Of a stretch of 64,000 nt of DNA, positions 36,225 to 46,686 are shown piece by piece. The stretch is from positions 2,170,001 to 2,234,000 of the forward strand of contig NZ_AUBJ02000001.1 of assembly GCF_000429185.2 (NCBI RefSeq), given 5' to 3'. How positions within the stretch are numbered: the first letter of the stretch is position 1; each line of letters begins with the position of its first letter. The DNA comes from Actinoalloteichus caeruleus DSM 43889. Lineage in GTDB: Bacteria > Actinomycetota > Actinomycetes > Mycobacteriales > Pseudonocardiaceae. The notes under the pieces are model-generated. The model saw only the letters and a list, made by a program, of their open reading frames with translations. It was not told where the DNA came from and did no database searches. Made by a program: the position numbers and the translations under genes.

Positions 36225-38175
36225 GTGATCAGCGCTCGGGAACGGCGGCACCAACGGCTGTGGAAAGTCCTGGCGGAACACCACGCGACGCTGAGCCAGT
36301 TACCGCGATGGGGGCAGCAGGCGCTCGGTGAGCTCCTGCACCGCTATTCCTCGGGCGTTCGACTCCTCGTGCCCTCCCCCTCCGGTGGGGCGCTGCCCAT
36401 TCGCACCGACCGGGATCTGGACGCCTACGTCGTGGGCCCGTTCGGGGTGGCCGCGCTCCTATCGGTCGACCGCCGCCCGGACGACGACCAGATCCGCCGG
36501 CTGCACCGCGGCGTGGAACGGGTGCTCGGGGCGATACCGCTGGATTTCGGACGTCGGATCGCCTCCGTCCGAATGATCGTCATCCGCCCCGACCACCTCA
36601 CGGGCCTGCGGACCAACGGTCGCTACCTGGTGCGCACCGCCGCCGACCTGCCCGCGCTGGTGGCCGACCGCGACTACCAGGTCCTCAGCGGTGCTTCGGC
36701 GGTCGACCTCGCCGGCCGGATCGCGGCGGCCCTGCCCGACCACGTCCTCGTCGACCTCCCCGAGACCGCGCCTCCCCCGGAGGAGGAGAGCCTGTTCGGG
36801 TCGGCGGACCTGCGGGAGTCCTCGCTGCGGCGGGCGGTGAACGGGCCCTTCGCCGAGTGGTTGACCTACCTCGACGAGACGCAGCTGCGGCTGGTGCACC
36901 GCCAGTACAACGGTCCGGCCCGCATCAGCGGCCCCGCCGGCACAGGCAAGACCGTTGTCGCCCTGCACCGGCTACGCCGGATCGCCCGCCAGACGACCGG
37001 CCCCCTGTTGCTGACCACGCTCGTCACCACCCTGCTGCGCACCCACGCCACCAGCTTCCGCCGGTTGGCCCCGGAGGTCGCCGACCGGGTTCGGGTGGAG
37101 AACCTGCACCTGTGGGCGCGCCAGTTCCTCGAGGAACGGGGACGCCACGTGCGCAACGATCACGACAAGGTGAGCACGTGCTTCTTCCTCGCCTGGTCGA
37201 AGGTGAACCGCCAGACCGACCTGCCGAGGGTGAACGCCAACCCCCAGTACTGGCGGGAGGAGATCGACCACGTCATCAAGGGCCGGGGCATCAACGATCT
37301 CGCCGAGTACCAGCGGGCGAACCGGCGGGGGCGGGGCATCGCGGGCGGGGGGCTCGACGCCGGCCGCCGCGAGCAGGTGTGGCAGCTGCACCAGGCGTAC
37401 CAGCGCAACCTCGCCGAGCGCGGTCTCACCGACCACAACGACGTGCTCGTCCTGGCCACCGAGGAGGTCCGGGAGCGCCCGCTGGCCGAGCCCTTCGCCG
37501 CCGTCGTCGTCGACGAGGTCCAGGACCTGCCCCAGGTGGGTCTGCGGCTCCTCCACACCCTCGTCGGGGACCGCCCGGACGGTCTGCTCCTCGTCGGCGA
37601 CGGGCAACAGCAGGTGTACCCGGGTGGGTGGCGGCTGATCGACGCCGGCATCCACGTGCAGGGGCGCGGCGAGACGCTGCGGGTGAACTACCGCAACACC
37701 CGGGCCGTGCTGGCCGCCGCGCAGGACGTTCCCGCGCCGAACCAGCTCGACGAGGAGGACGGGGCTCCTGGGGCGACCCTGCGGGACGTCACCGCCACCC
37801 TCGCCGGCGGGACCGTGCACCGCATGGTCGGGGCCGGCCGAGGAGTTGGAGCAGGCACTGGTCACCGAGGCGAAGGTGGTCAGCGAGGCGCACGAGGAGA
37901 CGGCGGTCCTGCTGGGCAGCAACGACGACGTCAGCCAGGCCATCCGGTGGTTGAGGCAGGCTGGTGTGCTGGCGATGCCGCTGAAGGACTACGACGGCAC
38001 CCAGTCCGGGGTGAAGGTGGGCACGGTGCACCGGGCCAAGGGCATGGAGTTCGGGGCCGTCCTGGTCGTCCTGCGCGGCACCGAGGACGACCAGGACGCC
38101 TCCCTGATGGACCGGCGGTTGCTCGTCGCGATCACCCGGGCCCGGGACCACGCGTGGTTGGCGACCGTGCGATGA
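36225..38175 (+). CDS. SF1 (UvrD-like) helicase with NERD-like N-terminus, one-base frameshift
   Basis: GTG at 36225 after a G-rich ribosome site. The N-terminal 200 residues look like a degenerate NERD nuclease-related domain: RDLDAYVVGPFGVAALLSVD keeps the strand pattern and Asp, but not the E-x-K. Helicase motifs follow: Walker A GPAGTGKTVVAL, RVENLHLWARQFLEE, Walker B AVVVDEVQDLPQ, and LRVNYRNTRAV. The frame breaks at the G4 run 37830-37833, where one extra base is present. Reading past it restores ELEQALVTEAKVVSEAHEET and the C-terminal motifs KVGTVHRAKGMEFGAVLVV and LLVAITRARDHAW, ending at 38175. About 650 residues in all. It would unwind DNA; whether it serves repair or defence is open. 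Confidence 0.8.
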
Positions 38176-38509
38176 CCCGTCCACCCCGGCCGCCCCGGTT
38201 GGCCGACCGCGTCCCCGTGGTTGGGGCAGCCAGCGCGGTCACGACGTGTCCACCGTGTCGACGCGAACGGTTCACTGGGCCGAGTGAGTGAATGGTTTTC
38301 CGGTTCCGCTGCCTGCGACCAGGAATGGCGTCCGCTCGTCCCGACCACCGGTACGACAACGCTCGCGGCCTTTACCCGGGGGTTCCGCCGGGCGTCGGAA
38401 TTTCCCGGGAAAGGCGTGGCCCGCGACCCGCCGAATGCGGGAGTATGGAAAGGGTAGCCTCGTTCGTACAGGCGACACGGTGTCCGTTTCTATGAGGAAG
38501 GACGGTCAC
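38176..38509. other. intergenic region upstream of the SGNH hydrolase
   Basis: No supported gene. It likely contains the promoter of the next gene. Confidence 0.4.
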
Positions 38510-40876
38510 ATGCCTGAATCCGGTGTGGTGACGCTGGTCGGCCGCTGGCTGGCCTCGAATGGTTGGTCTCCCGCGCAGGGACGGTTGTTGATCACACCGC
38601 TGCGCCGGGTCGTGGAGAACGGGAAAACGGCCCTGGTACCCGACGACACGTTCTCGGTGGAACTGGTGAACGGGAGGATCCCGCACCGCGTGACGTGTCC
38701 CGTCGACCTCGACGACGCCGTGGAGACCCTCCTGCACGTCGAGGAACACGTGCTGGGCATGCGCGTGCGCACCAAGGTGGTGCGTGTGGAGGGTCCGGTG
38801 GTGGACCTGCCGCGTGCGGTGCCGGTGTCGCTGTCCGTTGAGGACCGTGCCGTGGTCAGGGCGGCCACATCGGGAGCTCCGCTGTCCGAGGCGGGCTCGC
38901 CGGTGGCGGCGATGGCCGCGGCCGGGGCCGGCGGGGGCGAGGCGCCGCCACGGCCCGAGGCTCCCCTCCGCCCGGTGGCGCCCGCGCACCGGGGGACCAT
39001 CGGCCTGGGAACCGCCGGGGCGTCCCTGCTGACCGGGTTCGCCGGCCAGCTCGGTGGCGCGTCCTCCCCGCCGGGCACGGGCGAGGTCCGGCCGGCCCGG
39101 GCCACCGTCCCGGGTCTGTGGCAGTGGGGACGCGCCTGGTCGCAGACCGGGCTGCGGAAGGTGCGGGTGGTCGCGGTCGGCTCCAGCAGCACCCAGGGGG
39201 TGGGGGCCAGCCACATCGAACGGTCCTTCGTCTCCCGGCTCGGGCAGATCCTCGGCGAACCCGGGCGGCACTACCCGGCAGCCGACGGTGGGTGGCTGTC
39301 CTCCGGGGTGCCGCTGATCGTCGACGCCGACCTGGGTTCCCGGTCCCGTCGGCTGCTCGGTGGTGAGTGGATCGAACGGGACCTCCCCTCGGGCACCACC
39401 CTGCTCACCGTGTTCCACGGCCAGGGGTCGAACAACGGGTCCTTCGAGGTCTCCGTCGACGGCGGTGCCCCGGTCAGCGTCATCCCCGACCGGTCGGGGC
39501 AGGCCGATCGGGCCGACGGCGAGTGGACCAGTCCGCCGTTGCCGCCCGGCGCGCGGACGGTGCGGATCACCGCCCGGGAGGCGGTGACGATCAGCGGCGT
39601 CTACGCGCACACCGACAGCGCGGGCACCGGTATCCAGGTGTTCATCGCCGGCAAGGGCGGTACCCAGTCCGGCAACTACCTGCCCTCCCGGATCATGGGT
39701 TCGCACTGCGACCGGGTGGCCCGGTTGGACCCGGACCTCATCGTCATCCAGCTCGGCGCGAACGACTACGCGGCCGGGGTGGCCCCGGAGGTGTACGCGG
39801 AGCGGATGCGCCAGCAGCTGAACCTTTACCGCACGGTGTGTTCCCGCCGCCCGTCGATCCTGCTGTTGCACACCTTCCGCCGTTTCGACGTCACCACCCC
39901 GGCCCACCGCTGGGAGGACTACGCGCGGGCGGCGCACCAGCTGGCGAAGGAACTCGACGACGTCGCCGTCATCGACGTGTCCGCCCACTTCCCCGTCACC
40001 CAGGACGTGGACGACGCCGACATGGACCTCGTGCACGTCGACCGCATCCACCTCTCCGACGCCGGCCACGGCCTCACGGCGCGGTTGATCGCCGACCAGC
40101 TCCGGCTTCCGCTGGTGCCCCGCTCCGCGCCACCCACCCCCGACCACCCGGTGGGCCGTGACCCGGCGGCGAACCGGGGAGTGGTGGTGGCGTTGCGCGC
40201 GTCCGAGCTCGACGGCGGACCGGGCGACCGGATCGCCGAGTTCACCCCCCACCAGGGCACGGAACCGGGGCCGCGCCAGGAACGGGAGGACGCCCGCCCG
40301 GAACTCCGGGTGGAGGCCGGCCGGTGGTTCCTGCGGTTCGACCGCGTCGACGGCCCGCGTTGGATGCGGTCGCCGGCCTGGTCCCGCGCCCACACGCCCC
40401 CGGTGACGGTGTTCCTGGTGGCCCGGCCCCGCGACGTGCACGGCACCTGGGTGTCCGGGCACTCCGGCTCCTACCTGGCATGGTTCACGGCAGGGAATTC
40501 GTTGTGCCACATGATGTGCGGGGCGGGCGGCTTGTCGGCGCCCGACGCGGCCACCGTGTGGACGGGAGTGGGCCGGTGGAACGTGTTCGCCGCCGTGTTC
40601 GACGGTGAACGGTCCCGGCACCTGACCTATGGTCACGAGGTGACCCGGATCGTCACCGGAACCGGGCCCGCGGCGAGTCTGCCGGGGCTGACCTTGGCGA
40701 CGAACGCGGCCACCACCGGGGTGTACGCGGACATCGACATCGCCGACCTCGTCGTCGTCGACCGGGCGTTCACCGACACCGAACTCCAGGGCGGCGCGGA
40801 CTGGTTGGCCCGGCACTACCGGTTGGACCAGGCGGGACGGACCAGTGTGACCGCCGGCCCGCTGTCCGCCGGCTGA
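38510..40876 (+). CDS. three-domain SGNH/GDSL hydrolase
   Basis: I place the start at ATG 38510, where AGGAAGGA precedes at good spacing; the frame is open further upstream without homology. The 788-residue protein has an N-terminal beta-rich domain (about 1-120) resembling phage-tail-associated modules, a Pro/Ala linker, an SGNH hydrolase domain, and a C-terminal LamG-like domain (about 560-780). Catalytic blocks are visible: VVAVGSSSTQGVGASHIERS (Ser of block I), VIQLGANDYAAG (block III) and DRIHLSDAGHGLTARL (block V Asp and His). No signal peptide is obvious. It probably removes acyl groups from a polysaccharide or acts on cell wall or phage-like particles. Confidence 0.85.
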   Translation: MPESGVVTLVGRWLASNGWSPAQGRLLITPLRRVVENGKTALVPDDTFSVELVNGRIPHRVTCPVDLDDAVETLLHVEEHVLGMRVRTKVVRVEGPVVDLPRAVPVSLSVEDRAVVRAATSGAPLSEAGSPVAAMAAAGAGGGEAPPRPEAPLRPVAPAHRGTIGLGTAGASLLTGFAGQLGGASSPPGTGEVRPARATVPGLWQWGRAWSQTGLRKVRVVAVGSSSTQGVGASHIERSFVSRLGQILGEPGRHYPAADGGWLSSGVPLIVDADLGSRSRRLLGGEWIERDLPSGTTLLTVFHGQGSNNGSFEVSVDGGAPVSVIPDRSGQADRADGEWTSPPLPPGARTVRITAREAVTISGVYAHTDSAGTGIQVFIAGKGGTQSGNYLPSRIMGSHCDRVARLDPDLIVIQLGANDYAAGVAPEVYAERMRQQLNLYRTVCSRRPSILLLHTFRRFDVTTPAHRWEDYARAAHQLAKELDDVAVIDVSAHFPVTQDVDDADMDLVHVDRIHLSDAGHGLTARLIADQLRLPLVPRSAPPTPDHPVGRDPAANRGVVVALRASELDGGPGDRIAEFTPHQGTEPGPRQEREDARPELRVEAGRWFLRFDRVDGPRWMRSPAWSRAHTPPVTVFLVARPRDVHGTWVSGHSGSYLAWFTAGNSLCHMMCGAGGLSAPDAATVWTGVGRWNVFAAVFDGERSRHLTYGHEVTRIVTGTGPAASLPGLTLATNAATTGVYADIDIADLVVVDRAFTDTELQGGADWLARHYRLDQAGRTSVTAGPLSAG

Positions 40877-41076
40877 CCGGCCGGCCGGGCGGCCGGAGGT
40901 GGTGTTCCGGGTCGGCGGTGCGACGGCGTCGTCGTCGAGCACGACCTCGGCGACAGGCGGCCGCCGGGGGGCGGCCGGGAGGAGCGCACCCCGCCGGCTT
41001 CGGCGGGCTGGTCGCCCGCGCCCCGGTTTCCCCGTTTCGCAAGGGTGTGACGCCCGTGCCCGGTACCGTCCGCGTC

Positions 41077-41397
41077 GTGACAGCCACCGCAGCACTCTGG
41101 GTGCGCACCGACCACGGTCTCGTGCGGGCCGATGCGTTCACCCACGTGCGCGTCGCGGGCGGGAAGCTCGTCGTCGCCAACGGGGTTCCAGTGGGGGTCG
41201 AGGGCACGTTCCGGGGGATGGGCAAGGTCAGCACGGACCTGTACGCGCTGTGCGAGGTCGGCGAGGACGACGTCGAGGACATCGCCGAGCGGTTCGTGCG
41301 GTTCCTGGCCCGCCACCAGGCCGCTGGCCGAGCCGGAGTGATCTCCGCCGACGGCGACGGCGCCTTCCACCTCGACGGCTTCGACACCGCCGGCTGA
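41077..41397 (+). CDS. small hypothetical protein
   Basis: GTG at 41077; an earlier in-frame GTG at 41047 is possible. The 106-residue product begins MTATAALWVRTDHGLVRADA and contains VGVEGTFRGMGKVSTDLYAL and VEDIAERFVRFLARHQAAGR. It looks like a compact soluble alpha/beta protein. It follows the SGNH gene on the same strand by 200 bp. Not recognised. Confidence 0.55.
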   Translation: MTATAALWVRTDHGLVRADAFTHVRVAGGKLVVANGVPVGVEGTFRGMGKVSTDLYALCEVGEDDVEDIAERFVRFLARHQAAGRAGVISADGDGAFHLDGFDTAG

Positions 41398-41650
41398 GAG
41401 CCGGGGTGGGGCGCGGTGGGCTCCGCGCCCCAGACCACACGGGGGCGTGGCGACATCTCCACATGGGCGACCGCGCGGAGACCGACAGTGCCCTCGTCGG
41501 TGGCTGGCCCCTGCCCAGCTCCGGCGCGTGGCCCGGCGATGTGCGACCGGGCATGGCGGGCAGGCCAGGCGGGGCTTGCCGGGAAGGGCAGGTCGGGTAG
41601 GGGCCCGGTGTGGGACCTGCCCGGACGTTCGAGGACGGAGGAGAGGTCAC

Positions 41651-42046
41651 GTGTCAGAACTGGCCGAGTTCGACGACCTCGCCCAGCTCCGGGTGCTGCT
41701 CCGCGCGGCGATGGTGCTCAAGTTCGACATCCCCGAGGCCTCGGCGGGTCCGCTGGCTGGCAGCCCGGTGTTCGCCTCGGCGGTGCACCGCCTGCGGGAC
41801 GCGCTCGTGGCCGCGCTGGAGTCAACGGGGTCGTCGGCTGCCGCCCGGACGGAGGCGGGCTGGTACCGGCTCGCCGAGCACCCGCACCAGTGGGAACTCC
41901 TCGCCCGGCGGGCGAGCAACCACCCCCGCTGGGCCGAACTGGACGGGAAGGCACGGCGGGACTGGGTGGAGACCCTGGCCGCGCCGCTCGTCGCGGACGA
42001 GGAGAGCCTGACCGCCATCATCACCCGGGCCGACGGGGAACGGTGA
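41651..42046 (+). CDS. hypothetical protein
   Basis: GTG at 41651 with GGAGGAGAGG upstream. The 131-residue acidic, mainly helical protein includes LAQLRVLLRAAMVLKFDIPE and HPHQWELLARRASNHPRW. No family recognised. Same strand as its neighbours but separated by about 250 bp. Confidence 0.6.
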   Translation: MSELAEFDDLAQLRVLLRAAMVLKFDIPEASAGPLAGSPVFASAVHRLRDALVAALESTGSSAAARTEAGWYRLAEHPHQWELLARRASNHPRWAELDGKARRDWVETLAAPLVADEESLTAIITRADGER

Positions 42047-43321
42047 GCGAGGTCGTTCGTCCGCCGGGTGTCTCGGTTGTCCGGAGTGGTCGGGCGTGTG
42101 ACTCCTGGCGGGGGGCGGAACGCCGGCCCGAGGCATCAGGGCCGCGACGGCGCCCCGCCCGGCTCTCCCGGCTGACGGCGGGCTCGTCGTCTGCGACGCG
42201 ATGAGGCTCGGCCGGCCCGCAGGCTCCTGACCCCAGCCGGGTAGCTCGCGGGGTACCGCCAGAACAGCCCAACGCTCCCGCCCGAGTGACCTATCGCCAG
42301 CTCCTGCTCGCTGCGCACCGGGAGAGCGTCCGAAAGCCATCGACGGCCCGGGGCTCAGCCCCCGCCCACCTCTGCCTCAGCACGCAGGCGCCGGAGCCTC
42401 GGCTCCGCCAGCATTTTCCGAATCCTCCTGTTCCACTCCACGCCACCCCTGCTCTCCCCCTGTATCGGCGACAGGACTTTCCCGGAGCGCGCCGAACGAG
42501 CAACCACTTCGGACACTCGGGGATGAGATAGACATTTCCGACTGCCTTGAGAAAAAACGGAGGCACATCCGCCACGTCGTTGAACCGAAGGAATCGGAGA
42601 GCCCGATATCGCACCTGTCCGGTCGGTTCGAGCAGCGTCGGAACCCGGGCTGGGAACGGCACGGTGACGGCCACACCGGGCAACCCCGTCCTCGACCGAG
42701 GTGCGGCACGTCTGGTGGCGCAGCAGCGCGGGGTGCGCACCGAGCAGCGGCGCCACAGCCCGGATGGGCGCCCACGCCCATCGGGCGGAACGGCAGGACG
42801 ATCTCCGTACCAGCAGGTCAAAGCCGTCGGATCGGGGCAACACGCCCACGCAGGAGTCGAGCCCGAGCCGCGCGTCGACCCTGCCCAGGGAAGACGGCGA
42901 AGGAGGCTGGCGCGTGTCGGCACCCCGTTTCCTTCTCAGCAGCCGGCCTCGGTCGCCGAAGGGCGTTACCCCTGCATGCCTGCCGCCGCATCCCCATGCC
43001 GTTCGACGCAACCGCGTCCCCACCGGGCGCGTCTTCCAGTCGCCGGCACAGCTCCCGGGAAATGGCGAACCGGCCAGGAAAGCACGAAGCCCACACCTCG
43101 GCAATGATTTGCCATCCCGACAGCTGAACGGTCGGAAAATAACCCATTCTCCGATCAGCCAAAAAGGGCCTATTCATCTTCCACCCCGCGACATTCGTTA
43201 CGCGATTCCCAAAAACAACCCCTCTTTGATCATGAAGCTCACACTCCGTACCCGAACGGTGCCGCACCGCTCTAGGTTCACGTCGTTTTGACCGGACCCG
43301 GAATCACAGAGGTGTCACCAG
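42047..43321. other. 1.3-kb region without intact gene; possible decayed minus-strand gene
   Basis: Around 42480-42900 the minus strand has stretches of protein-like sequence in two frames (VRYRALRFLRFNDVADVPPF, and DSCVGVLPRSDGFDLLVRRS), suggesting a decayed gene. The last 200 bp before 43322 are AT-richer and probably hold the promoter for the secreted protein gene. Confidence 0.35.
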
Positions 43322-46300
43322 GTGGGGGAGCAGAGACGGGGGCGGGCCGTGACGGCACTCGCCCTGTGCGCGGCCACAGCGCTGGGAGCCACGGTCGCCA
43401 CGGGCCACGCGGCCGCGGAGACCAACAACGGAGAGGCGGCGGCGCCACACGTGGAACGGGCGGCGGTGGCCGAAGCCGCCCGCACGGGAGAACGGGCGGA
43501 GATCGAGGCGTACCGGACGGAGACGGCGCAGGTCTTCGCCGCCCCCGACGGCACCCTGACGCTCGAGCAGTACACCCGGCCGGTGCGGGTGCTGGGTGAC
43601 CAGGGCTGGCAGCCGGTGGACACCACGCTCCACCGCGACCAGGACGGCAGGGTGCGCACCCTGCGCACGCCCACTGACATCGCCTTCGGCAACGGCCACG
43701 GGGAACCGATGGCCACCCTCGCCTACGACGACCACCGGTTGGCGCTGGACTGGCCGGACGAACTACCCGAGCCGGAGCTGTCCGACGACACCGCCACCTA
43801 CCGGGACGTGCTGCCCGGTGTGGACCTGGAACTGCGGGCGGACATCGAGGGCTTCTCCCAGGTCCTGGTGGTCACCACGCCGGAGGCCGCGCGGAACCCC
43901 GCCCTGGACCGCCTGTCGTACACCCTCGACGTCGGCGACGCCGAGGTGCGCACCGATCCCGAGTCCGGGGTGACCACCGTCGTCGACGACGGGGAGGAGA
44001 TCTTCGCCGCCGGCACTCCGTTCATGTGGGACTCCGCCCCGCTCGAGGACACGGCCGGCACCCTCGACGCAGGGGACGGGGACGCACCCGTCAGGTCCGG
44101 ACGTGAGGTCGCGATGCCCGTCGAGGCCGGCCCTGGCGAACTGGCGGTGCTGCCACGCCGGGACATCCTGGACGACCCCGAGACCGTGTACCCGGTCTAC
44201 CTCGACCCGGGCTTCGCCGGCTCCACCCTGGCCTGGACGCACGTGAACCGGGCCAACCCGGCGCAGTCCTACTGGAACTACGACCGGGACGAGGGCGCGA
44301 AGGTCGGGTACGAGTCCCGCACCGGCACCACCTACCGCTCCTACTTCCGGATGCGCACCGAACCCGTGCGGGGCAAGCAGATCCTCTCCGCCACCTTGCG
44401 CATCTGGTCCCGCCACTCCTGGTCGTGCGCGCCGAGAGCGACCGAGCTGTGGCAGACCGGTGACATCAGCGCCGCGACGACCTGGAACAACCGGCCCGCG
44501 CGGATCCGCCACCTGCACACGTCCACCGACACCAAGGGCTGGGGGCCGAACTGCCCGGCCGGCGACGTGGAGTTCGACGCCACCGCGGCCGTCCGGCAGT
44601 CCGCCGCCGAGAACCGGTCAACCGTCACCCTCGGGCTCCAGGCCTCCAACGAGTCCGACACCTACGCGTGGAAGCGGTTCCGCCCCAACCCCGTGCTGGT
44701 CGTGGACTACAACTCCTACCCCAACCAGCCATCGCAGCCATCGATGCAGGGAGGTGTGGTGGCCTGCGCCGTCGGCGCCAACCGGCCGTGGATACCCACG
44801 ACGACGCCCCGCCTGCGGGCTCGGGTGTCCGACCCCGACGGCGGGCTGCTGACCGCGCACTTCGAGTGGGGGCCGGTCGGACAGGCGGCAACCGGTACCC
44901 GCAGCGTGTCCCGAATCCCCTCGGGGTCATTCGCGGAGATCACGGTGCCCTCGGGGGCGCTGCGGGACGGCGAGGCCTACTTCTGGCGGGTGCGGGCCCA
45001 CGACGGCCGCGTTTACTCGCCGTTCTCCCAGTACTGCGGCATGGCCATCGACACCACCGCGCCACACCAGTCGCCGGCGGTGTCCTCGACCGTGTACCCA
45101 CCGGACCAGTGGAGCGGCGGCATCGGCCGCACCGGAGAGTTCACCTTCGACGCCAACGGCGTGGACGACGTCGTGCGCTACCTGTACTCCACCGAACACG
45201 ACAACCCGACGACCCCGGTGGAGGCCGACGGCATCGGCGGGCCGGCCACCATCCTGGTCACCCCGACCAGCGAGGGTCCGCTCACGCTGTGGGTCCGCTC
45301 CCAGGACCAGGCCGGCAACCTCTCCCCCATCACCCGGTACACGTACCTGGTCTCCGGTGGCAGCCCGCCGGTGAGCCGCTGGAAGTTCAACGAGTTCGAC
45401 GGTGCCACCACCCCGGACTCCAGCGGCAACGGGCACACCGCCTCCGTGGTGGGCGGCGTCCGGTGGGACGGCGGCCACGACTACACCGCGCCCCACTTCG
45501 ACGGATCGACGGGCCACCTCACCACGGACACCGCCGGCATCCGCACCGACGACAGCTTCGCGGTGTCCGCCTGGGTGCACCTGGCCGACAAGGGACGCTT
45601 CCGCACCGCCGTCAGCCAGGACGCGACCCAGGCCTCCGGCTACTACCTCCAGTACTCCCGGGACGACGACCGCTGGGCCTTCGCCCTGCCCAGAGCCGAC
45701 GGGTCCAGCTCCGGCACGGCGCGAGCGCTGTCCCGCGAGCCAGCCGAGACCGACGGCTACTGGACCCACCTCTCCGGCGTCTACGACGCCGCCGAGCAAC
45801 GCATCACCCTCTACGTCAACGGTGTCGAGCAGAACACCGCTTCGGTGAGCTCCCCGTGGAACGCCGAAGGTCCCGTGCGCATCGGCGCCGCCCAGTGGAA
45901 CGGGCAGGTGTCCGACTTCTGGTCAGGGGCGATCGACGAAGTCCAGGTCTTCGACCGCGCCCTCACCGGTGACGAGGTGGCCCGCATCTTCAACGAGTCC
46001 CACCTGAAGGGGCGATGGGGCCTGGACGAGGGCACCGGCGACACCGCCCAGGACAGCTCGGTGTGGAACCGCCCCGGCACAGTCCGGGGTGGTGCGACCT
46101 GGCGGGACGACGCCTACCTGGGACGCCCGGTGCTGGACCTCGACGGCCACACCGGCCACGTCGACGGGCTCCCCGTCGTCGCCACCTCGCAGAGCTTCTC
46201 CATCACCGCCTGGGTCCGCACGGAGGAACTGGGGGCGTCCGCGCAGACCGCGGTGAGCATGGGCAGCTGGTACGTCAGCGGCTCCCTCCTCCAGTACCGG

Positions 46301-46636
46301 CCGTCGAGCGGGAAGTGGGCGTTCATGCTGCCCTGGACCCGCGAACTCGGCGGCATGGACATGGCGGAGAGCGCCAGAGCAGCTCGTGCCGGCGAATGGA
46401 CGCATCTCGTCGGCGTCTACGACTCCGCAGACGGAGAGATCCGCCTCTACGTCGACGGCCAACTCGCCGGCCACGACGACCGGGTGTCCTCGTGGAACGC
46501 CGAGGGCGGCATCCAGATCGGACGCGCCACCTACACCGAGGCCGACACCGACTACTGGCACGGCTCGCTGAGCGACGTCCGCGTCTACTCCGGCGTCCTG
46601 ACCGAACCCCAGATCGGGGACCTCGCCCACCCCTGA
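43322..46636 (+). CDS. secreted DNRLRE/LamG-domain protein, RHS companion
   Basis: GTG at 43322 with GAGGTG upstream. The 1104-residue protein has a signal peptide (VTALALCAATALGATVATG, cleavage near AAA at about 33). A beta-rich N-terminal region is followed by a DNRLRE-type module (about 300-460: RSYFRMRTEPVRGKQILSAT, then TTWNNRPARI), an Ig/fibronectin-like region, and two concanavalin/LamG modules at the C-terminus (each with FxxxWVH or AWVRTE and GEIRLYVDGQLAGH-type strands). Such proteins commonly precede RHS/YD-repeat genes in actinomycetes and may help present or anchor the toxin at the surface. It ends 50 bp before the RHS gene, so the two are probably co-transcribed. Confidence 0.85.
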   Translation: MGEQRRGRAVTALALCAATALGATVATGHAAAETNNGEAAAPHVERAAVAEAARTGERAEIEAYRTETAQVFAAPDGTLTLEQYTRPVRVLGDQGWQPVDTTLHRDQDGRVRTLRTPTDIAFGNGHGEPMATLAYDDHRLALDWPDELPEPELSDDTATYRDVLPGVDLELRADIEGFSQVLVVTTPEAARNPALDRLSYTLDVGDAEVRTDPESGVTTVVDDGEEIFAAGTPFMWDSAPLEDTAGTLDAGDGDAPVRSGREVAMPVEAGPGELAVLPRRDILDDPETVYPVYLDPGFAGSTLAWTHVNRANPAQSYWNYDRDEGAKVGYESRTGTTYRSYFRMRTEPVRGKQILSATLRIWSRHSWSCAPRATELWQTGDISAATTWNNRPARIRHLHTSTDTKGWGPNCPAGDVEFDATAAVRQSAAENRSTVTLGLQASNESDTYAWKRFRPNPVLVVDYNSYPNQPSQPSMQGGVVACAVGANRPWIPTTTPRLRARVSDPDGGLLTAHFEWGPVGQAATGTRSVSRIPSGSFAEITVPSGALRDGEAYFWRVRAHDGRVYSPFSQYCGMAIDTTAPHQSPAVSSTVYPPDQWSGGIGRTGEFTFDANGVDDVVRYLYSTEHDNPTTPVEADGIGGPATILVTPTSEGPLTLWVRSQDQAGNLSPITRYTYLVSGGSPPVSRWKFNEFDGATTPDSSGNGHTASVVGGVRWDGGHDYTAPHFDGSTGHLTTDTAGIRTDDSFAVSAWVHLADKGRFRTAVSQDATQASGYYLQYSRDDDRWAFALPRADGSSSGTARALSREPAETDGYWTHLSGVYDAAEQRITLYVNGVEQNTASVSSPWNAEGPVRIGAAQWNGQVSDFWSGAIDEVQVFDRALTGDEVARIFNESHLKGRWGLDEGTGDTAQDSSVWNRPGTVRGGATWRDDAYLGRPVLDLDGHTGHVDGLPVVATSQSFSITAWVRTEELGASAQTAVSMGSWYVSGSLLQYRPSSGKWAFMLPWTRELGGMDMAESARAARAGEWTHLVGVYDSADGEIRLYVDGQLAGHDDRVSSWNAEGGIQIGRATYTEADTDYWHGSLSDVRVYSGVLTEPQIGDLAHP

Positions 46637-46686
46637 CAGCGGCCGCCAGAGCTGACAACCCATATCCCACGGGGAGGTAACAACGC

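Noticed and set aside
38372-41095. A 907-residue minus-strand open frame opposite the SGNH hydrolase gene
   Set aside because: No family resemblance, repetitive Gly/Val/His composition; mirror of the GC-rich coding strand.
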